Source of the DNA: Micropterix aruncella
Lineage: Eukaryota > Arthropoda > Insecta > Lepidoptera > Micropterigidae
Length of the DNA: 64,000 nt
NCBI GenBank assembly: GCA_944548615.1
Contig: OX155965.1
Coordinates: 21,748,007-21,812,006, forward strand
Direction: 5' to 3'
The notes under the pieces are model-generated. The model made no database searches and was not told the origin of the DNA. It saw only the letters and a list, made by a program, of their open reading frames with translations. Both the position numbers and the translations under genes were made by a program. Positions 21,455-32,650 of the stretch are shown here, one piece after another; position 1 is the first letter of the stretch; each line of letters starts with the position of its first letter.

Positions 21455-22140
21455 AATTATTATTTTATAAATGCGGATTACACACACCCATTACATCCAT
21501 TATCCCTACAGTATAAAAACGCACTGGAATTTTAAAAAGCACCCCCTTCGAAAGTAAGGTATGCTTGTGTTTAAGAAACTAATTAAATTAAATATGCCGT
21601 TAAAGCACATACCTACTTGCGGAGAGCCACATAATAAAAAAAATATATAACAAATACACAAAGGAAGCATCCATAAATTTTAAACTCGACAGTTTTCAAA
21701 CTAAAGTTTTAAAACAGTTTTTACAATAGGTGACGGAAACAAAAGAGGAATGGGAAGAATTGAAGGGTTACGGAGAAAACGTTAATGTCTTTTTTTAAGA
21801 TGAGATAATAATAAAACTCTTTATTCTTTATTCTTATTCTTATTCAAGAAAGACGAGCTTATTGCCTGCAGGCAATATTTTAGAGCTAACCTATACTATT
21901 GTAAGAACATTATTTGCGAGTAGACTACATAACTTAACCTATATAAAGAGAATACTTTTTTTCTGAGGTATAACTTTAAGTAAAATGCTTTTTTTAGAAA
22001 CTAAGAATATATTTGGTTAAGAGACTTTTTTCTCACTTAATCTTTTTAAAATGGAGTAACCAGAAATTTCTCGACATTGACGGTTTTTCCCCATAACCAT
22101 TCAATTGATTGAAGACAAAGTTGGAGGCTTTGCAATAAAT
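21455..22140. other. No gene seen; possible LINE/SINE 3' tail (minus)
   Basis: At 21811-21850 the plus strand reads as repeated TTTATTCTTATTC, the reverse of an AAGAATAAAG-type tail, suggesting the 3' end of an element lying to the right on the minus strand. No coding portion was recognised. Confidence 0.35.
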
Positions 22141-22149
22141 ACCTTTTTT

Positions 22150-23205
22150 TTTAATTATTTGTCGTGTGGGGCTTTTCTAAGGTCTTTATGGGCCTTGTAA
22201 CACTGCGACCATTGCTGATCTATTGTGTTCGCCACCTACTATAGTTCTGCGCTAAGCCTCGTGTCATTTAAGAACCGCAACAGGCTTTTGGCGCCAGATT
22301 GTTTTACCTCCTCAGGTTGGAGGTAATGACCACCCAAATGGGTGTATCTTTAACGTATCAGCGGGCCACACTCGCACATGAGGTGCAAGGGAGTTTCCTC
22401 TGCCCCTTGGCAGAACCTGCACATTTTTGTGTCTCGGAGCTTGATGTTGAACATGTGTTTTTTCAGGCCACAATGCCCCGTGAGCCCTCACCAGTATGCG
22501 TAGATTGTTCCTATTTAGCGATAAGGCCTCACGGGCCGTCTTAGGGTCGTAGGCCTTAATTAGCGCTTTGGATTGATTCAACCCCTGCGTGGCGCCTTGC
22601 AAACCTAATTTTCAACATATTTGTTTGAAAATTAGGGTTTTGGCACGCCATAGCAAGGTTCAGGGCCGTATAACGTTCTCTTTGCTCCCTTCTTAGCAAG
22701 TTCGTCGGCTTTTTCATTTCCCTCGATACCTGCATGGCCGGGAACCCATCTTAGAATTACCCTGTTCTTTTCGCCCAGGGAATTCAGTAGTGATACGCAG
22801 TTTTGCATCCGAGTGGATTTAGATACGGTGGTTGGCGTAGTTCTTACGGAGGTTGATATACGCACATTCAATAATGGCGTATACCTCCGCTTGGAATATG
22901 GAGGCGTATTTCCCCAAGTTTACACCTCTTTCGAAGTTTGATCGCTCTCCATATATACCGCAGCCTACGTCCAGTCCCGATTTGGACCCATCAGTATACC
23001 ATTTAAGGCTACCGGCCTCCCAGTGCAGTTGGCTCTTTAGCCAGTCGTCTCTGGGCGGCAGTTCCATTGTAAAGAGTTTTCCAAAGTTTAGGAGTGGAAG
23101 CATGGTGTCTGATACCATGTTGAGGGTTGGAGTTTCACTGACTGAGTCAAGAACTGATCTTAGTGCTTGTGAGATCCAATATATACCATGGTAGCATTTC
23201 GTTTA
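22150..23205 (-). pseudogene. LINE RNase H domain and C-terminus
   Basis: On the minus strand the reading starts near 23200 with KCYHGIYWISQALRSV, then LNFGKLFTMELPPRDDWL, KWYTDGSK (first RNase H aspartate), GCGIYGER, and GKYASIFQAEVYAI (catalytic glutamate). The frame is then lost for some 60 bases around 22810-22860, where the SDSQAAL-type segment with the next aspartate should be. It resumes in another frame as CVSLLNSLGEKNRVILRWVP and GHAGIEGNEKADELAKKGA, the closing RNase H helix. After another shift there is MFNIKLRDTKMCRFCQGAEE with HLMCEC, a CCHC-type zinc-binding end, and finally NTIDQQWSQCYKAHKDLRKA. This order (RT, RNase H, zinc knuckle) fits I/R1/Jockey-group LINEs. An inverted pair CCTAATTTTCAA at about 22606-22637 interrupts it. 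Confidence 0.82.
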
Positions 23206-23209
23206 CTGA

Positions 23210-24355
23210 GATAAGGTCGTATTATATACGTTTATAGAGAATCTCCTTTTCGTATAGAAATATACCTAGTGTTTCGTATAAAAATATACGTATTACTCCT
23301 ATTGCTTAATTATAGGAAATACATACCGAGCAACCCTATTCAATTCGCTATATATTCAATGATAATGTTATTTATCCCTTGGGGTCCATCTCATAAATTC
23401 GCTGTTATTCCGCCGTACTTCTTATTCCAGACAACGTCTTAAAATTACGGTTATGTAAACGCCGGTAACGCCGAAAAGCGGCCTTTTTCCGAATTCCCAA
23501 AAGAAACTGTGTCGGTACAATAATAACGCTAATATCATTAAATGCTGAAAATTTTAATATCGTAAATCTGCTGTGAAAAAAACCGTCTGCCCCGCGGGGA
23601 GTTGGCGAAGTGCCGATATGCCGCTAGCGCCGTTTGGTCTCGGCCCGAATGGAAAACAAAGACCATGAAAGTTACAGGGTGCGGGGGCACTGGAGAGCGG
23701 AGCGGGAGCGGGAGCGGAATGTGAAGTCTGAAATTGCTGCATTGCGCCTACATAAATGAACGAACATATACATCGCTAAAGAGGTGTAACGTATCTGGTC
23801 GTGGCAGCGAATGTAGATGTAGATTATTGTAGATGGTCGAGTAGTCCCTGGGCTCACGATCCAAAGTCATTATTTTATGTTGTCTTCGAACCTCCTAAAT
23901 TGTTCAGAGGAGAAAAACGCAATATGAATATTTGAACAGTTTTAATACTGTAGAAAGTAGAGAGCGACTTACCAATTTAGTGTATTGACAGAAGTGGCCG
24001 AACTGAATTAATTTATTAAATTGCGCTCTTTTTATATCCGAATATGTAAGAATATTTCAACGTCGTAAACATTTCGACGCCAATACGACTACTAATAAAA
24101 AGATACCGTGTGAAATAATTCAATTTGCGTAAAATAAAATACTGGGAATTATAATTTCGTTTCCCGTGTCAAAATATATGTGTTATTCATACTAAGAATT
24201 ATACATTGTCATTTAATATTATTTGAAGCGTTGCTAAGTGATATTTCCCTACAGAGGCATCGTAATGCTGGTGGTCTACGTTTATCTGACCACCTGCATT
24301 AGTTGCTTTCCAATAGAAGTCCGCTAGCGAAACTAACATTTTTTTGCGTATCTCA
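23210..24355. other. No gene seen
   Basis: A short GGGAGC-rich minisatellite lies at about 23690-23720. Otherwise non-coding DNA with no repeat shared in the window. Confidence 0.4.
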
Positions 24356-24359
24356 AATT

Positions 24360-24588
24360 TATTTATTTGTTTGTTTGTTTATTCTCTTTATTGTGAAATT
24401 TCACAATGGGTAGATTTATTGTCATACGACAATCTCTTCCAACAAATCTTACTTTGAAGAGTTTATATGTATTTGTGGGTGTCACATGTGTGTTAGTGTA
24501 TGTCTTGCTATTGCATTCGATCGACAGAATTAAAATGCAATTTTGTTAATTTTATCGCGGAATTTTAGGCGGGAATCGAACTCGGGGC
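24360..24588 (-). mobile_element. tRNA-derived SINE, minus copy of a head-to-head pair
   Basis: On the minus strand the sequence runs from a polymerase III B box (in CCGAGTTCGATTCCCG) through the body (TTAATTCTGTCGATCGAATG, GTTGGAAGAGATTGTCG) to the tail CAATAAAGAGAATAAAC followed by AAACA repeats. Only the region from the B box onward is present; the A box is missing. It faces the plus copy that begins at about 24592. Confidence 0.85.
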
Positions 24589-24591
24589 CTT

Positions 24592-24838
24592 ACAAAAAGG
24601 TCCCGGGTTCGATTCCCGGCTGGGTTACCATCTTCCGTTGGAATAAAATTAACGGAATTTCATTTCAATTCTGTCGATCGAATGCAATAAGACACACACT
24701 AACACACATGTTACACGCACACATACATATAAACACTTCTAATTAAGGTTTGTTGGAAGAGATTGTTTATGACAAAAACCCGTCCATTGTGCAATTTTAC
24801 AATAAAGAGTATATATAAACAAACAAATAAAAATTTAG
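24592..24838 (+). mobile_element. tRNA-derived SINE, plus copy of a head-to-head pair
   Basis: It starts at the B box (GGTTCGATTCC at 24606-24616) and contains the same body: TTCTGTCGATCGAATGCAA, GGTTTGTTGGAAGAGATTG and the tail CAATAAAGAG ending in AAACAAACAAATAAA. The A box is missing here too. Together with its partner it can fold into a long imperfect hairpin of about 230 bases per arm. Confidence 0.88.
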
Positions 24839-24839
24839 A

Positions 24840-25734
24840 TAGGAATAGGTATATAATGATGATCTGAATTATGGTGTAACAGTTATGACGGTACTGTATG
24901 ACACTTCGTTTCTCATAATTCTCTGTTATTGCCAATTTTTACTTATTTGGTAAGTGTGTAATGTTAAACTACTTGCTATCATTATTGCACTGGCTTACCT
25001 ATATTATTAATAATACATGATTTGTTTAAATTTTAATAAAAGGAAGTTTAAAAAAAAACCAAATAATAAAAATAATTAAAAAATCAGAGTAAAAAATATT
25101 TTAATATTAAATCATTGAAATTGCCCTAAACAACATAACGTTTCATACAAAATGTATTGAAAAGACGCGACGCAAAACATACAGTAAGGACAAGCGCAGA
25201 CACGACTCTTTTTACTCTTTATACTGTAAAAACACACACAAGAGACGGGACTCGGACGCGACTTACGATGCCGGGGGTGCGGAAGAGGCGCCGAGTGCCA
25301 TGCAGCAGGCAGCTGCTAGCGTGCTCCGCTCACCGCTCAGTCCTGCGCCCGCGTTATAAGTAATCTTTCTTCAGGACAAATAGGTGTTCTCCAATATGTG
25401 TGCTGTTTCTGTAGCGTACTACCCTTTGGACAAGATAATGTTAAAACATTGCGGAGACATCTTATATACGTTTCTAAAACGGTCTAAATAATAATGTAGA
25501 TCCTCCATTATTTTATAAAATCTGTTGTCTTCACTATTTCGCCATACCGGATGTACTCAGTAACGTCTTCGTCTCACTCTGCAATAAGCGAGCTGCACCA
25601 GTGCTAGTATATCTCCATCTTCAGACTTCAGGAGAAGACATGTCGTCGTGTCGAAATCAGAGGATTAAATGTCACGCCAATGCTGACGACCGCGCTGTCG
25701 CCGCCGAGTCTCGTCGTTTTAAATAGTTTAAAAA
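24840..25734. other. No gene seen
   Basis: AT-rich at first, then a GC-richer stretch at 25180-25360 whose frames lack motifs. Confidence 0.4.
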
Positions 25735-26132
25735 AAAACACTAAAAACACGCTTTTGAGTGTTTGATACGATATTCACATACACACGGCTATGATACGAT
25801 ATTCCATCATGGAATGCAAGTGCCTATCTTCCGGCTTCATCTTCAGACCTTGAGACCTAATCGTGGTCAAAGTTCATTCCAAGACTTTTCTAACAAGTCC
25901 AAACACAGCTATGATACGATGTTCCATCATGAAGTTCCAGTTCATATCTTCCGACTCCATCATCAGATCAGTTCGAAAGTACCATATTATTGTATTGTCA
26001 TCAGAACTACTTACAGCTGCCAATTTTCATGTCGCTACGATCCTTGGAAGATGGTTAAATTAGTTACCTTAGATTCCATTACATAGTTACATACAGGTCG
26101 ACCTAATAAAAGCGTGTTAAAAAAAGTCGGGT
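25735..26132 (+). mobile_element. Family F repeat, copy 1 (about 395 bp)
   Basis: It starts AGTTTAAAAAAAAACACTAA with AACACGCTTTTGAG and ends AATAAAAGCGTGTTAAAAA; the ends share an inverted ACACGCTTTT. Internally ATGATACGAT(A/G)TTCCATCA occurs twice, giving two related half-units. A second copy in the same orientation lies at 42783-43135. The frames in it are not kept between copies, so I treat it as a non-autonomous element. Confidence 0.8.
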
Positions 26133-26235
26133 CCGTGTCCCGTCTGCGCCCTGTCCGAGTCTTACGTCCGTTGTGTGTGGCTTGCGCCTTAGGAGCACTC
26201 CTGGCTAGGGTGGCCATTAATTTAATCATTCACTC

Positions 26236-26525
26236 ATTCGACGTAACACCGGTGACGACATTGAAGAAACAACAGGAGCTGTCAACTGTAACGGGCGAAC
26301 CCGTCACCTCAGGATTTTTTACGATATTTCATCGTTCTTTCTCCCGTGAGGTGAGCGTAGAAGACGTTGGACGAAGCAGTCCACTGTCTAGTTACACCAC
26401 TAGCCCGTAAGAGACCAACGCCTTACCGCCAGAAGCCGTTACTTCCAGTTACGCTCAGATTTCTCCGGCCTTCCGACTGGTTACTGATTCGAGGTCGCTT
26501 ACCGTTCTAACTCTGTATACTGTGT
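26236..26525 (+). mobile_element. Family A repeat, copy 2 (partial)
   Basis: It shows CGGGCGAACCCGTCACCTCAG, TCTCCCGTGAGGTGAGCGTA, the CAGTCCACTGTCTAGTTACA block, GAGACCAACGCCTTACCGC and CTCCGGCCTTCCGACTGGTT in that order, then stops near 26525. Confidence 0.75.
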
Positions 26526-27622
26526 CTGCGTTATATCGCCGGTCGCCCCGCAGCCGCTTCGCTTAGCGCTCCAGCTCCAATTTGACCGACCGAAAAGCGG
26601 CGAGAGAAAACAAAATTCCCTTGAAAACGTTTCGCCCGGTAGTAATAAAATACACGGGCTTTAATGGCTATGCAAATTTCGACGAAGCCATCTTGCGCCC
26701 TTGTTGGCAAAACGTAAAATAACTTCCTTTCACATCCGGGACGAGCGCTGCGACTGACAATAAAAAGAGACAGAAACAAAAAAAGCACGATGTGAACTCT
26801 GTGGCATTGTTTTAAATTTCATTTTTTTCCATAGTGATAAGGAAAATTTGGTTATAGGAACCATGCGACTTTTTGGTCACACGAGACTATTCGAGCACTT
26901 CACTTCACTTCACTTCATTTATACTAGCTTTCGATTGCCATAGCATTCAGATGTTTAACATCTGGTCATCTGTTTTCATCAGTAACATCAAGTAACATCA
27001 GGTCGGAACTTCATAGGAGCGACATCATTATACCTATGACGAGTGCTGCGACTGACAATAAAAGAGACAGAAACAATAAAGCACGATGTCATTTTTGGCA
27101 TTGCACTGTGGCATTTTTGTCGAATGATTTTTACATTTAAAAATATAGAGAACTATAAAAATAATCACGCAAATAAACTAAAGTGAATTATAATAAGATA
27201 TCACGTAAAAAATCTACAAAATTTAATTTGTACAATTTTGATTGGGCTCAGAGTCCGTGATTCATTTACGAAAGATGCGGCATTCAGCCAGCTGCGGAGC
27301 TAGCTCTTGCGTGCACGCACACAGAGGCAGCCACATACAATATGTACATACGGGCTGCGCGCTGCCAGTGGCTCCCATTTTGGGGCCTTGTATAGCGTGC
27401 GCGTGCTGTGGCTCCTGGAGCCAGTGGGGCCTGGCTGCCCACTGCGTGCACATCCATGCGTACTCTAGTAACGTTCTGGCTCCGCAGCCATGGCTCGGGA
27501 GCCGTGAGTGCCAGTCCGTTATGAGCCTTAAAAATAATTACATACCTAAATAAACTGAACTGAACTATAATGTCACGTAATAACAGTCGCCTACCAAAAT
27601 CTTAATGAAGTGTAGTCGCCAC
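26526..27622. other. No gene seen; contains a direct repeat
   Basis: A block of about 75 bases at 26738-26815 (CGACTGACAATAAAAAGAG, then AGCACGATGTG) recurs in the same orientation at 27038-27108, about 300 bases away. A short CACTT microsatellite lies at 26897-26920. Frames at 27242-27553 are GC-rich but without motif. Confidence 0.5.
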
Positions 27623-28228
27623 ATTTAGCTGGGGAGCCAGCAAAAAAAAGTGCAAGAGTTTTGGAAAAGCTGATGCTTTCAGATCAGACAGTATTTTGGC
27701 CATAGAATGCCGGGGTAGTCAGCAGAGCAAATTCCGGGACACGGCGGAAGGTGTGATTTTAATTAGTACCCCCAAAGTGTTTTAGAAAAGCTAAAAATTC
27801 TCCAGTAGACGTGGATGCAATAAAGAAATCGAAACATATAGTCCGACTGCGTTATAATCAAACGCGTGGCGTCAGCATCTGCATACCATTATATTGTGCT
27901 ATTGCGACCATTATATTGCGTGGCACTGTAGACCGATGCGTCATAGACCGATGCGTGATACGTATGGAGGTGCTGATTATTAAGCAGTCTGACCATATGT
28001 CTCGAGTTCTTTATTATATCCACTGTCTACTGATGAATTTCAGCATTTCTAAAACACTTTAGGGGTACTAATTATAATCACACCTTTCCTAGTACGCCAG
28101 CGCTAGGTGTCCCGGAATCTGGCCTGCTTCTGTACCCCGGCATTCTATGGCCAAAATACTGTCTGATCTGAAAGTATCAGGTTTTCCAAAACTCTTGCTC
28201 TTTTTTGTCGCTGGCTCTTGAACTAAAT
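27623..28228. mobile_element. Foldback element with about 180-bp inverted repeats (606 bp)
   Basis: The left arm (about 27623-27810) and right arm (about 28040-28228) are imperfect reverse complements. Matching blocks include ATTTAG at the tips, AGCAAAAGA-like then CAAGAGTTTTGGAAAA, TTTCAGATCAGACAGTATTT, GGCCATAGAATGCCGGGGTA, TTCCGGGACAC, GGTGTGATT and AAGTGTTTTAGAAA. The middle (about 230 bases) has two near-identical ACCATTATATTG units and duplicated GACCGATGCGT. No transposase frame and no clear target duplication. Long arms with little interior fit a foldback-type non-autonomous transposon. Confidence 0.85.
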
Positions 28229-29395
28229 CAAGTTTTGTTTGTTTGTTGTATCGAAATAAGTCATATTTGTTGCTGCGTAAACGCCATGCCTGCCAGTCAC
28301 TTCAAAAACGTGATTTGCATTTTCCACTTGTAAGTCGTTTCCGCCCGTTTTCCCGGCACCTCTTCCGTCCTCTCGACTCCTTATCTGCCGGGCTGCAGGG
28401 AGGGGAGGGTCGCTCTCCAGCGGGCTTTCCCGGGCGCGCCGCGGCCTCTTTTCCGCCTATCTAATTAAGACCGAAGAGGGAAGTGACGAAAGCCCCCCCT
28501 CGTCTCCGTTTTGAAGTTATCAAAGCCACAACAAGAGGAGACGCCGTCGGTTTATATTATTACGACTGGCGGTCAGAAGTGGGGCGAGAGGAGCTTCAAA
28601 TATTGCCGCGGCGAAATGGCGCCCATGCGAATTCCTCGGCGGGCTCGTTTCGTGGGCGACGTCGGCACCCCGTCGAGAATGAGAACGTTGAACGAGATGG
28701 TGTTATCGACATACATAGGCAAAAATATGGCACTAAGAGCGAATAAAATTGACTAAATGAAGTAGAGTGAATAAAATGATGAAGTGAATATTTTATTTTT
28801 ATTTATTTTATAAAGTAGTGTACAAAAAAAAGACATGTAGTCGACTAAAACATTAAGTGTTTGATTCTAGTAGAAATTTGCTATACATCTGATATCTCTC
28901 GAGTCTAAGCCTATATTTGTTAGAATATCGATTGGCTATGTTTCACCCTGTGAATACATTATGCAAACGCTGACTGATTTATGTCCCATATTATCTGAAT
29001 GATCACTTAAAAAAGTAATGAAATGAACATTCAATATTTAATAAAACAAGTCCCAATTAACGCTTGAAATATTTGCTTTCGTCTATTTTTAAAACCTGCC
29101 GGGGTAGTTTATCCGACGGCCGCTATTAATTAATTGTCCATCCAGCTGAAACACACTGACAACTGGTATTTATTAAGGTATGTGCGCTGGACACGCAAAG
29201 CCTTACTCGTCGATATAGCCTACTCGGGTAGAGCGTTATAAACTATGTACAACTTTTTATTTATGCCCATTTGGACGAAAACCGATATTTGTTTCATTGG
29301 TACTTGTTTCGCTAAATGTACCTTATTTATTTCTTTCTTTCATTCGTATCTTATTCTTTCCTTCTCCTCCTTTACTTATCGAGTGGTCCATGAAT
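28229..29395. other. No gene seen
   Basis: A GC-rich part at 28330-28700 has overlapping open frames (28483-28756) without known motifs. The remainder is AT-rich. Confidence 0.4.
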
Positions 29396-29398
29396 AAG

Positions 29399-30110
29399 AA
29401 AAAATCGGTTGGGTCACCTTAAGACTTTCCCGGCTAGTAGGCAAGCTCCCTCCGCCTACCCCCCCCCCCCACCCGCACCCCCGCTAACCCCAACCCCTCC
29501 TCCGCCCGCCAATCCCCCCCATGATACCGAGTGTATTCGATTAAAATCGATAATATTTCTAAGTTTTTTGTAGTCTTTTAGTAGTATTTTAGTAGCGCAT
29601 ATTCGTACTAAATTTGTAGTATTTTCCGTGGCTCTAAAATGATATTTTCCTATATGATGTAATATTTTCGTAAATACGGCGGAGTTTAAAAATTAATTGT
29701 GTCGCTTGTGTATGAGATATTCCAACACAATGTGATTTCAGCCCAACAATGCATCTATCTACCGAAGTCTAAGTGCAAAATTTCGACATTGAAGTATGAC
29801 TGCGCGCCCTCTGGGGGTACCGAATTAAACCACAATCGTTTCAACACTTGCCATGACCAAATGTTTCCTGCATCCCAAATTTCAGCTCAATCGGATGAAG
29901 CGTTTGGACGCTATCATGGAGGAATACACACAGACAGGCTACACACAGACACACCGACTGAATTCCGTCCGGAAATGGTCTTAATCGTGTCGGAGGGTGG
30001 AGGGTAAAAATGTATATATCCGTCTTCATCTAGATTTTTTTTGCGCGTTCACAATACTTTACCTCCTCGGTGGTTGATAGGCCGGTGAAGTAAAAATACT
30101 GCCTCCCATT
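29399..30110 (+). mobile_element. Family B repeat, copy 3 (most complete)
   Basis: This is the longest uninterrupted copy: AAATCGGTTGGGTCACC, TTTCCCGGC, a C-rich tract near 29460, a middle with TATATGATGTAATATTTTCG and CGGAGTTTAAAAATTAATTG, then CATGACCAAATG, TTTCAGCTCAATCGGATGAA, CACACAGACAG repeats, TCCGTCCGGAAATGG and GCGCGTTCACAATACTTTAC, ending GGCCGGTGAAGTAAAAATA. About 710 bases. No conserved frame; may be the UTR or non-autonomous form of a larger element. Confidence 0.8.
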
Positions 30111-31440
30111 GGAATATAAGCAACAACAGCAATCGCTTGTTTGTCCAGGACCTTTCCGCGCAGTCTTTGCGGATATATCGTCGAAAACATTTCTCACGCT
30201 TAACCCTTGTTTATCCCGTTGCAGCTGATTAGAGGCTATCAGTTTTTTTGATAGTGCGATCGACGCTACATGTTCTGTCTAGTTGTGTTGGCAATCTCTG
30301 TCGTGGACCTGTTGATAACCTTCAACTTCACATAATGTATTCGGCGATCATATACCTGTTTCAAGTATGTTAGACAGAACTTCGCAGAAACTGTAATTAA
30401 TGCTAACATTCACTCACACTCTACCCGCGGTAGTTGCCTTTTATTGGATGCCACTTCAAGGATGCCGACTAATTAAAACTTATCCCCTGTACAGTGTTGC
30501 GCAACACTGTGCAATTTTATACGGTGGCGTGCAGTCGGAGGCGACTGCTTGAAGCGGTCCCTCTACGGCGGGTCGGGCACCGAATTGCTGCCGGTAACAC
30601 GGCGACCGCATTTTTTAGTTGCGACCACAAGCGAACTGCTCTAGCGGTCCGTGTATGGCGAAGGAGAATTTTGTATTGAAACTGCAGGTCGCCCAAACGC
30701 GATAGCTTGAAGCTGTCGGCCACGACCGCTCCAAGCTGCCCGCCTATGGGCACCCTTCTGGTTAAAAGTAATAGAAATACATAACGCTGCGAACAGAACG
30801 CTTTTAAAAGTAATGGAAATATCCCATTCTCGTGCGTATTATGTATCACTATTGACTTATGGTCTTGAATTTAAACGACGCTGAGTCTGAGTTCATGACG
30901 AGAAATATGGACACAAATAAGGTGTTTTCACATACTACTTGTTCGGCAAATGTGTGAACCGACGTGGCAGATGTACATTACAACAAGTGGCTGAGCCTCG
31001 TCGTTTTCGGGGAATTAGGCCCTTTCTATCTTTAGCTTTTCCCTCGTCGCAGTATCTTAAACCCGAATTGCTCCCAACCGGCAAATCAATTCCTCTTGTC
31101 ATACAAAAATTCTATATTTTAGATGAAATGCCAAATTTGTAATAAATGCATAAAATGTACTGATATACGTATTTTCTTTTGTTGCAGGTATGTTCCTACC
31201 ACATTACACTATAAAATCAATGCTACCACTAAGCAAAAGTAGGGGAAGTGGAGCAATGAAGCGGAGTTATACAAACGTTATCTTTACGTATCCGATATCC
31301 GGTATTTAGCATCCGGTATCCCCATTGACTTGATACGTGACTGCAGCATCGCAGCCTCACCTGTGCGCAGCGTCCTTGAACCAAATACTGCATGTGCAGC
31401 GCCTGCTACGAGTACATCGGCTACTGAACATCCCCATAGA
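30111..31440. other. No gene seen; MITE scraps
   Basis: At 30455-30497 CTTCAAGGATGCCGACTAAT and CCCCTGTA match the right end of the family G MITE at 58.5 kb. At about 30520-30740 GC-rich sequence contains repeated GCGACCGC- and GCGGTCC-like motifs in both orientations. A TCTTTTGTTGCAG string at 31178-31188 resembles a splice acceptor, but no exon follows. Confidence 0.4.
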
Positions 31441-31485
31441 AATTATTTTTTATTTTATTTTATTGAATTTTATTTTATTTGGTTA
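31441..31485 (-). repeat. LINE/SINE-type AAATAAAAT tail (minus)
   Basis: The plus strand holds repeated TTTTATTTTATT units, the reverse of an AAATAAAAT tail. The adjacent bases to 31620 may be its 3' UTR; I could not assign the family. Confidence 0.4.
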
Positions 31486-31949
31486 ACAAACAGCGTTTAT
31501 ACATAACAAATACAAAATATAATAATAAAACTATGACTAATTATATGTTAAACACTGTCTATCTATAATGTGTACAGTACATATCTCCGTTATTATACCT
31601 TATTTATATAGGTATAATTTTTTTAGCAAATTTAATATTATAGAAAAAGAAAAAGAACGAAAAACAAATGAATATGAAATTTTACGTTGAGATTATAAAC
31701 AATAATAATTATTTTGTACCAAAGATACATTTTAAAAAAACAAAAAATTACAAAAACAAAAAATTACAAAAAAGCTACTCATGTAAACTGTTCACGCGAT
31801 TAATAGTCATTATATGAAATACGGGGGACAAAGGAATGATACGATTTTTTAATGGTTTCCTTCAAGTGACTTTTAACTGATGAAAAAATATCAATGTACC
31901 CGAACCTATCTAATTAACCTTTAAAATGTCTTCATTTCAAACGCTACTT

Positions 31950-32650
31950 TTAAAGGTAAGCGGACACACTTTAGAGTTGTCACCTACAACGGGAGAACCC
32001 GTCACCCCAGGAAGGTATAACAATATTGATAATTCCTTCAACTTGGAGTGAACGTAGAGACTTAGGGACAACACAATCCACCGTTTAGCTACGCCAACTC
32101 GCCGGGAGAGTCCAACGCTTTACCGCGTGGCACTGGTAAATTAAAACAGCGGGTAGTCACTGCCATATTTGGCCGGATTTCTCCGTCTTCCAGTCTGGTC
32201 GAAGTTTCGAAGTACCTTGCGCGGCCTCTATCTGCTGTTAGCTGTAATTTAATTCGAATTTATCGCGGACCGTGGCGCTCTTTGCCCGTCTTTAACAGGG
32301 GATCGGGTGGCCGACGGGTCGTTTCAAGAGTAGCTGAGCAATCAGCTGCTGAGCAACCATCCCCGCTGCTTAGGAAACATATAAGACCGTTTATAGCCCC
32401 CCAGTTATTCGCCAGAGTGCACAGTCGATTGGCTAACGCCGCACGATGCGCAAGTCGCCCAGCATCGCCTGAGGTCTTCGCCAGAGGATCCGATCACACA
32501 TGTTCACGACACAGCCGGAACAGGTATCACAGAGTCATTTCCAAGTTCGTCTCTCTTCGAGGAGACTACCGGATGGAAGTTGAACCGTGAGTGGAAAACG
32601 ACCCAAGATAACGAGCAGGACATATGTCCCAAGCTGCGCGGAAGCGTTAG
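31950..32650 (+). mobile_element. Family A repeat, copy 3 (first of a tandem pair)
   Basis: Starts AAGGTAAGCGGACACA with the CAACGGGAGAACCCGTCACC block, and runs through GTTTCAAGAGTAGCTGAGC, TAGGAAACATATAAG and GTGCACAGTCGATTGGC. About 700 bases on, the whole series begins again, so copies 3 and 4 lie head to tail. Confidence 0.78.

Noticed and set aside
24592..24640. tRNA gene suggested by GGTTCGATTCC
   Set aside because: Only the B box is present; no A box, no acceptor stem, and the flanks match the SINE body at 51.5 kb.
28483..28756. Possible host exon in GC-rich DNA
   Set aside because: Two overlapping frames, no recognised domain and no clear splice signals. Left as unassigned.
31178..31200. 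Splice acceptor-like TCTTTTGTTGCAG
   Set aside because: A single acceptor-like string without a coding exon after it; expected by chance in T-rich DNA.
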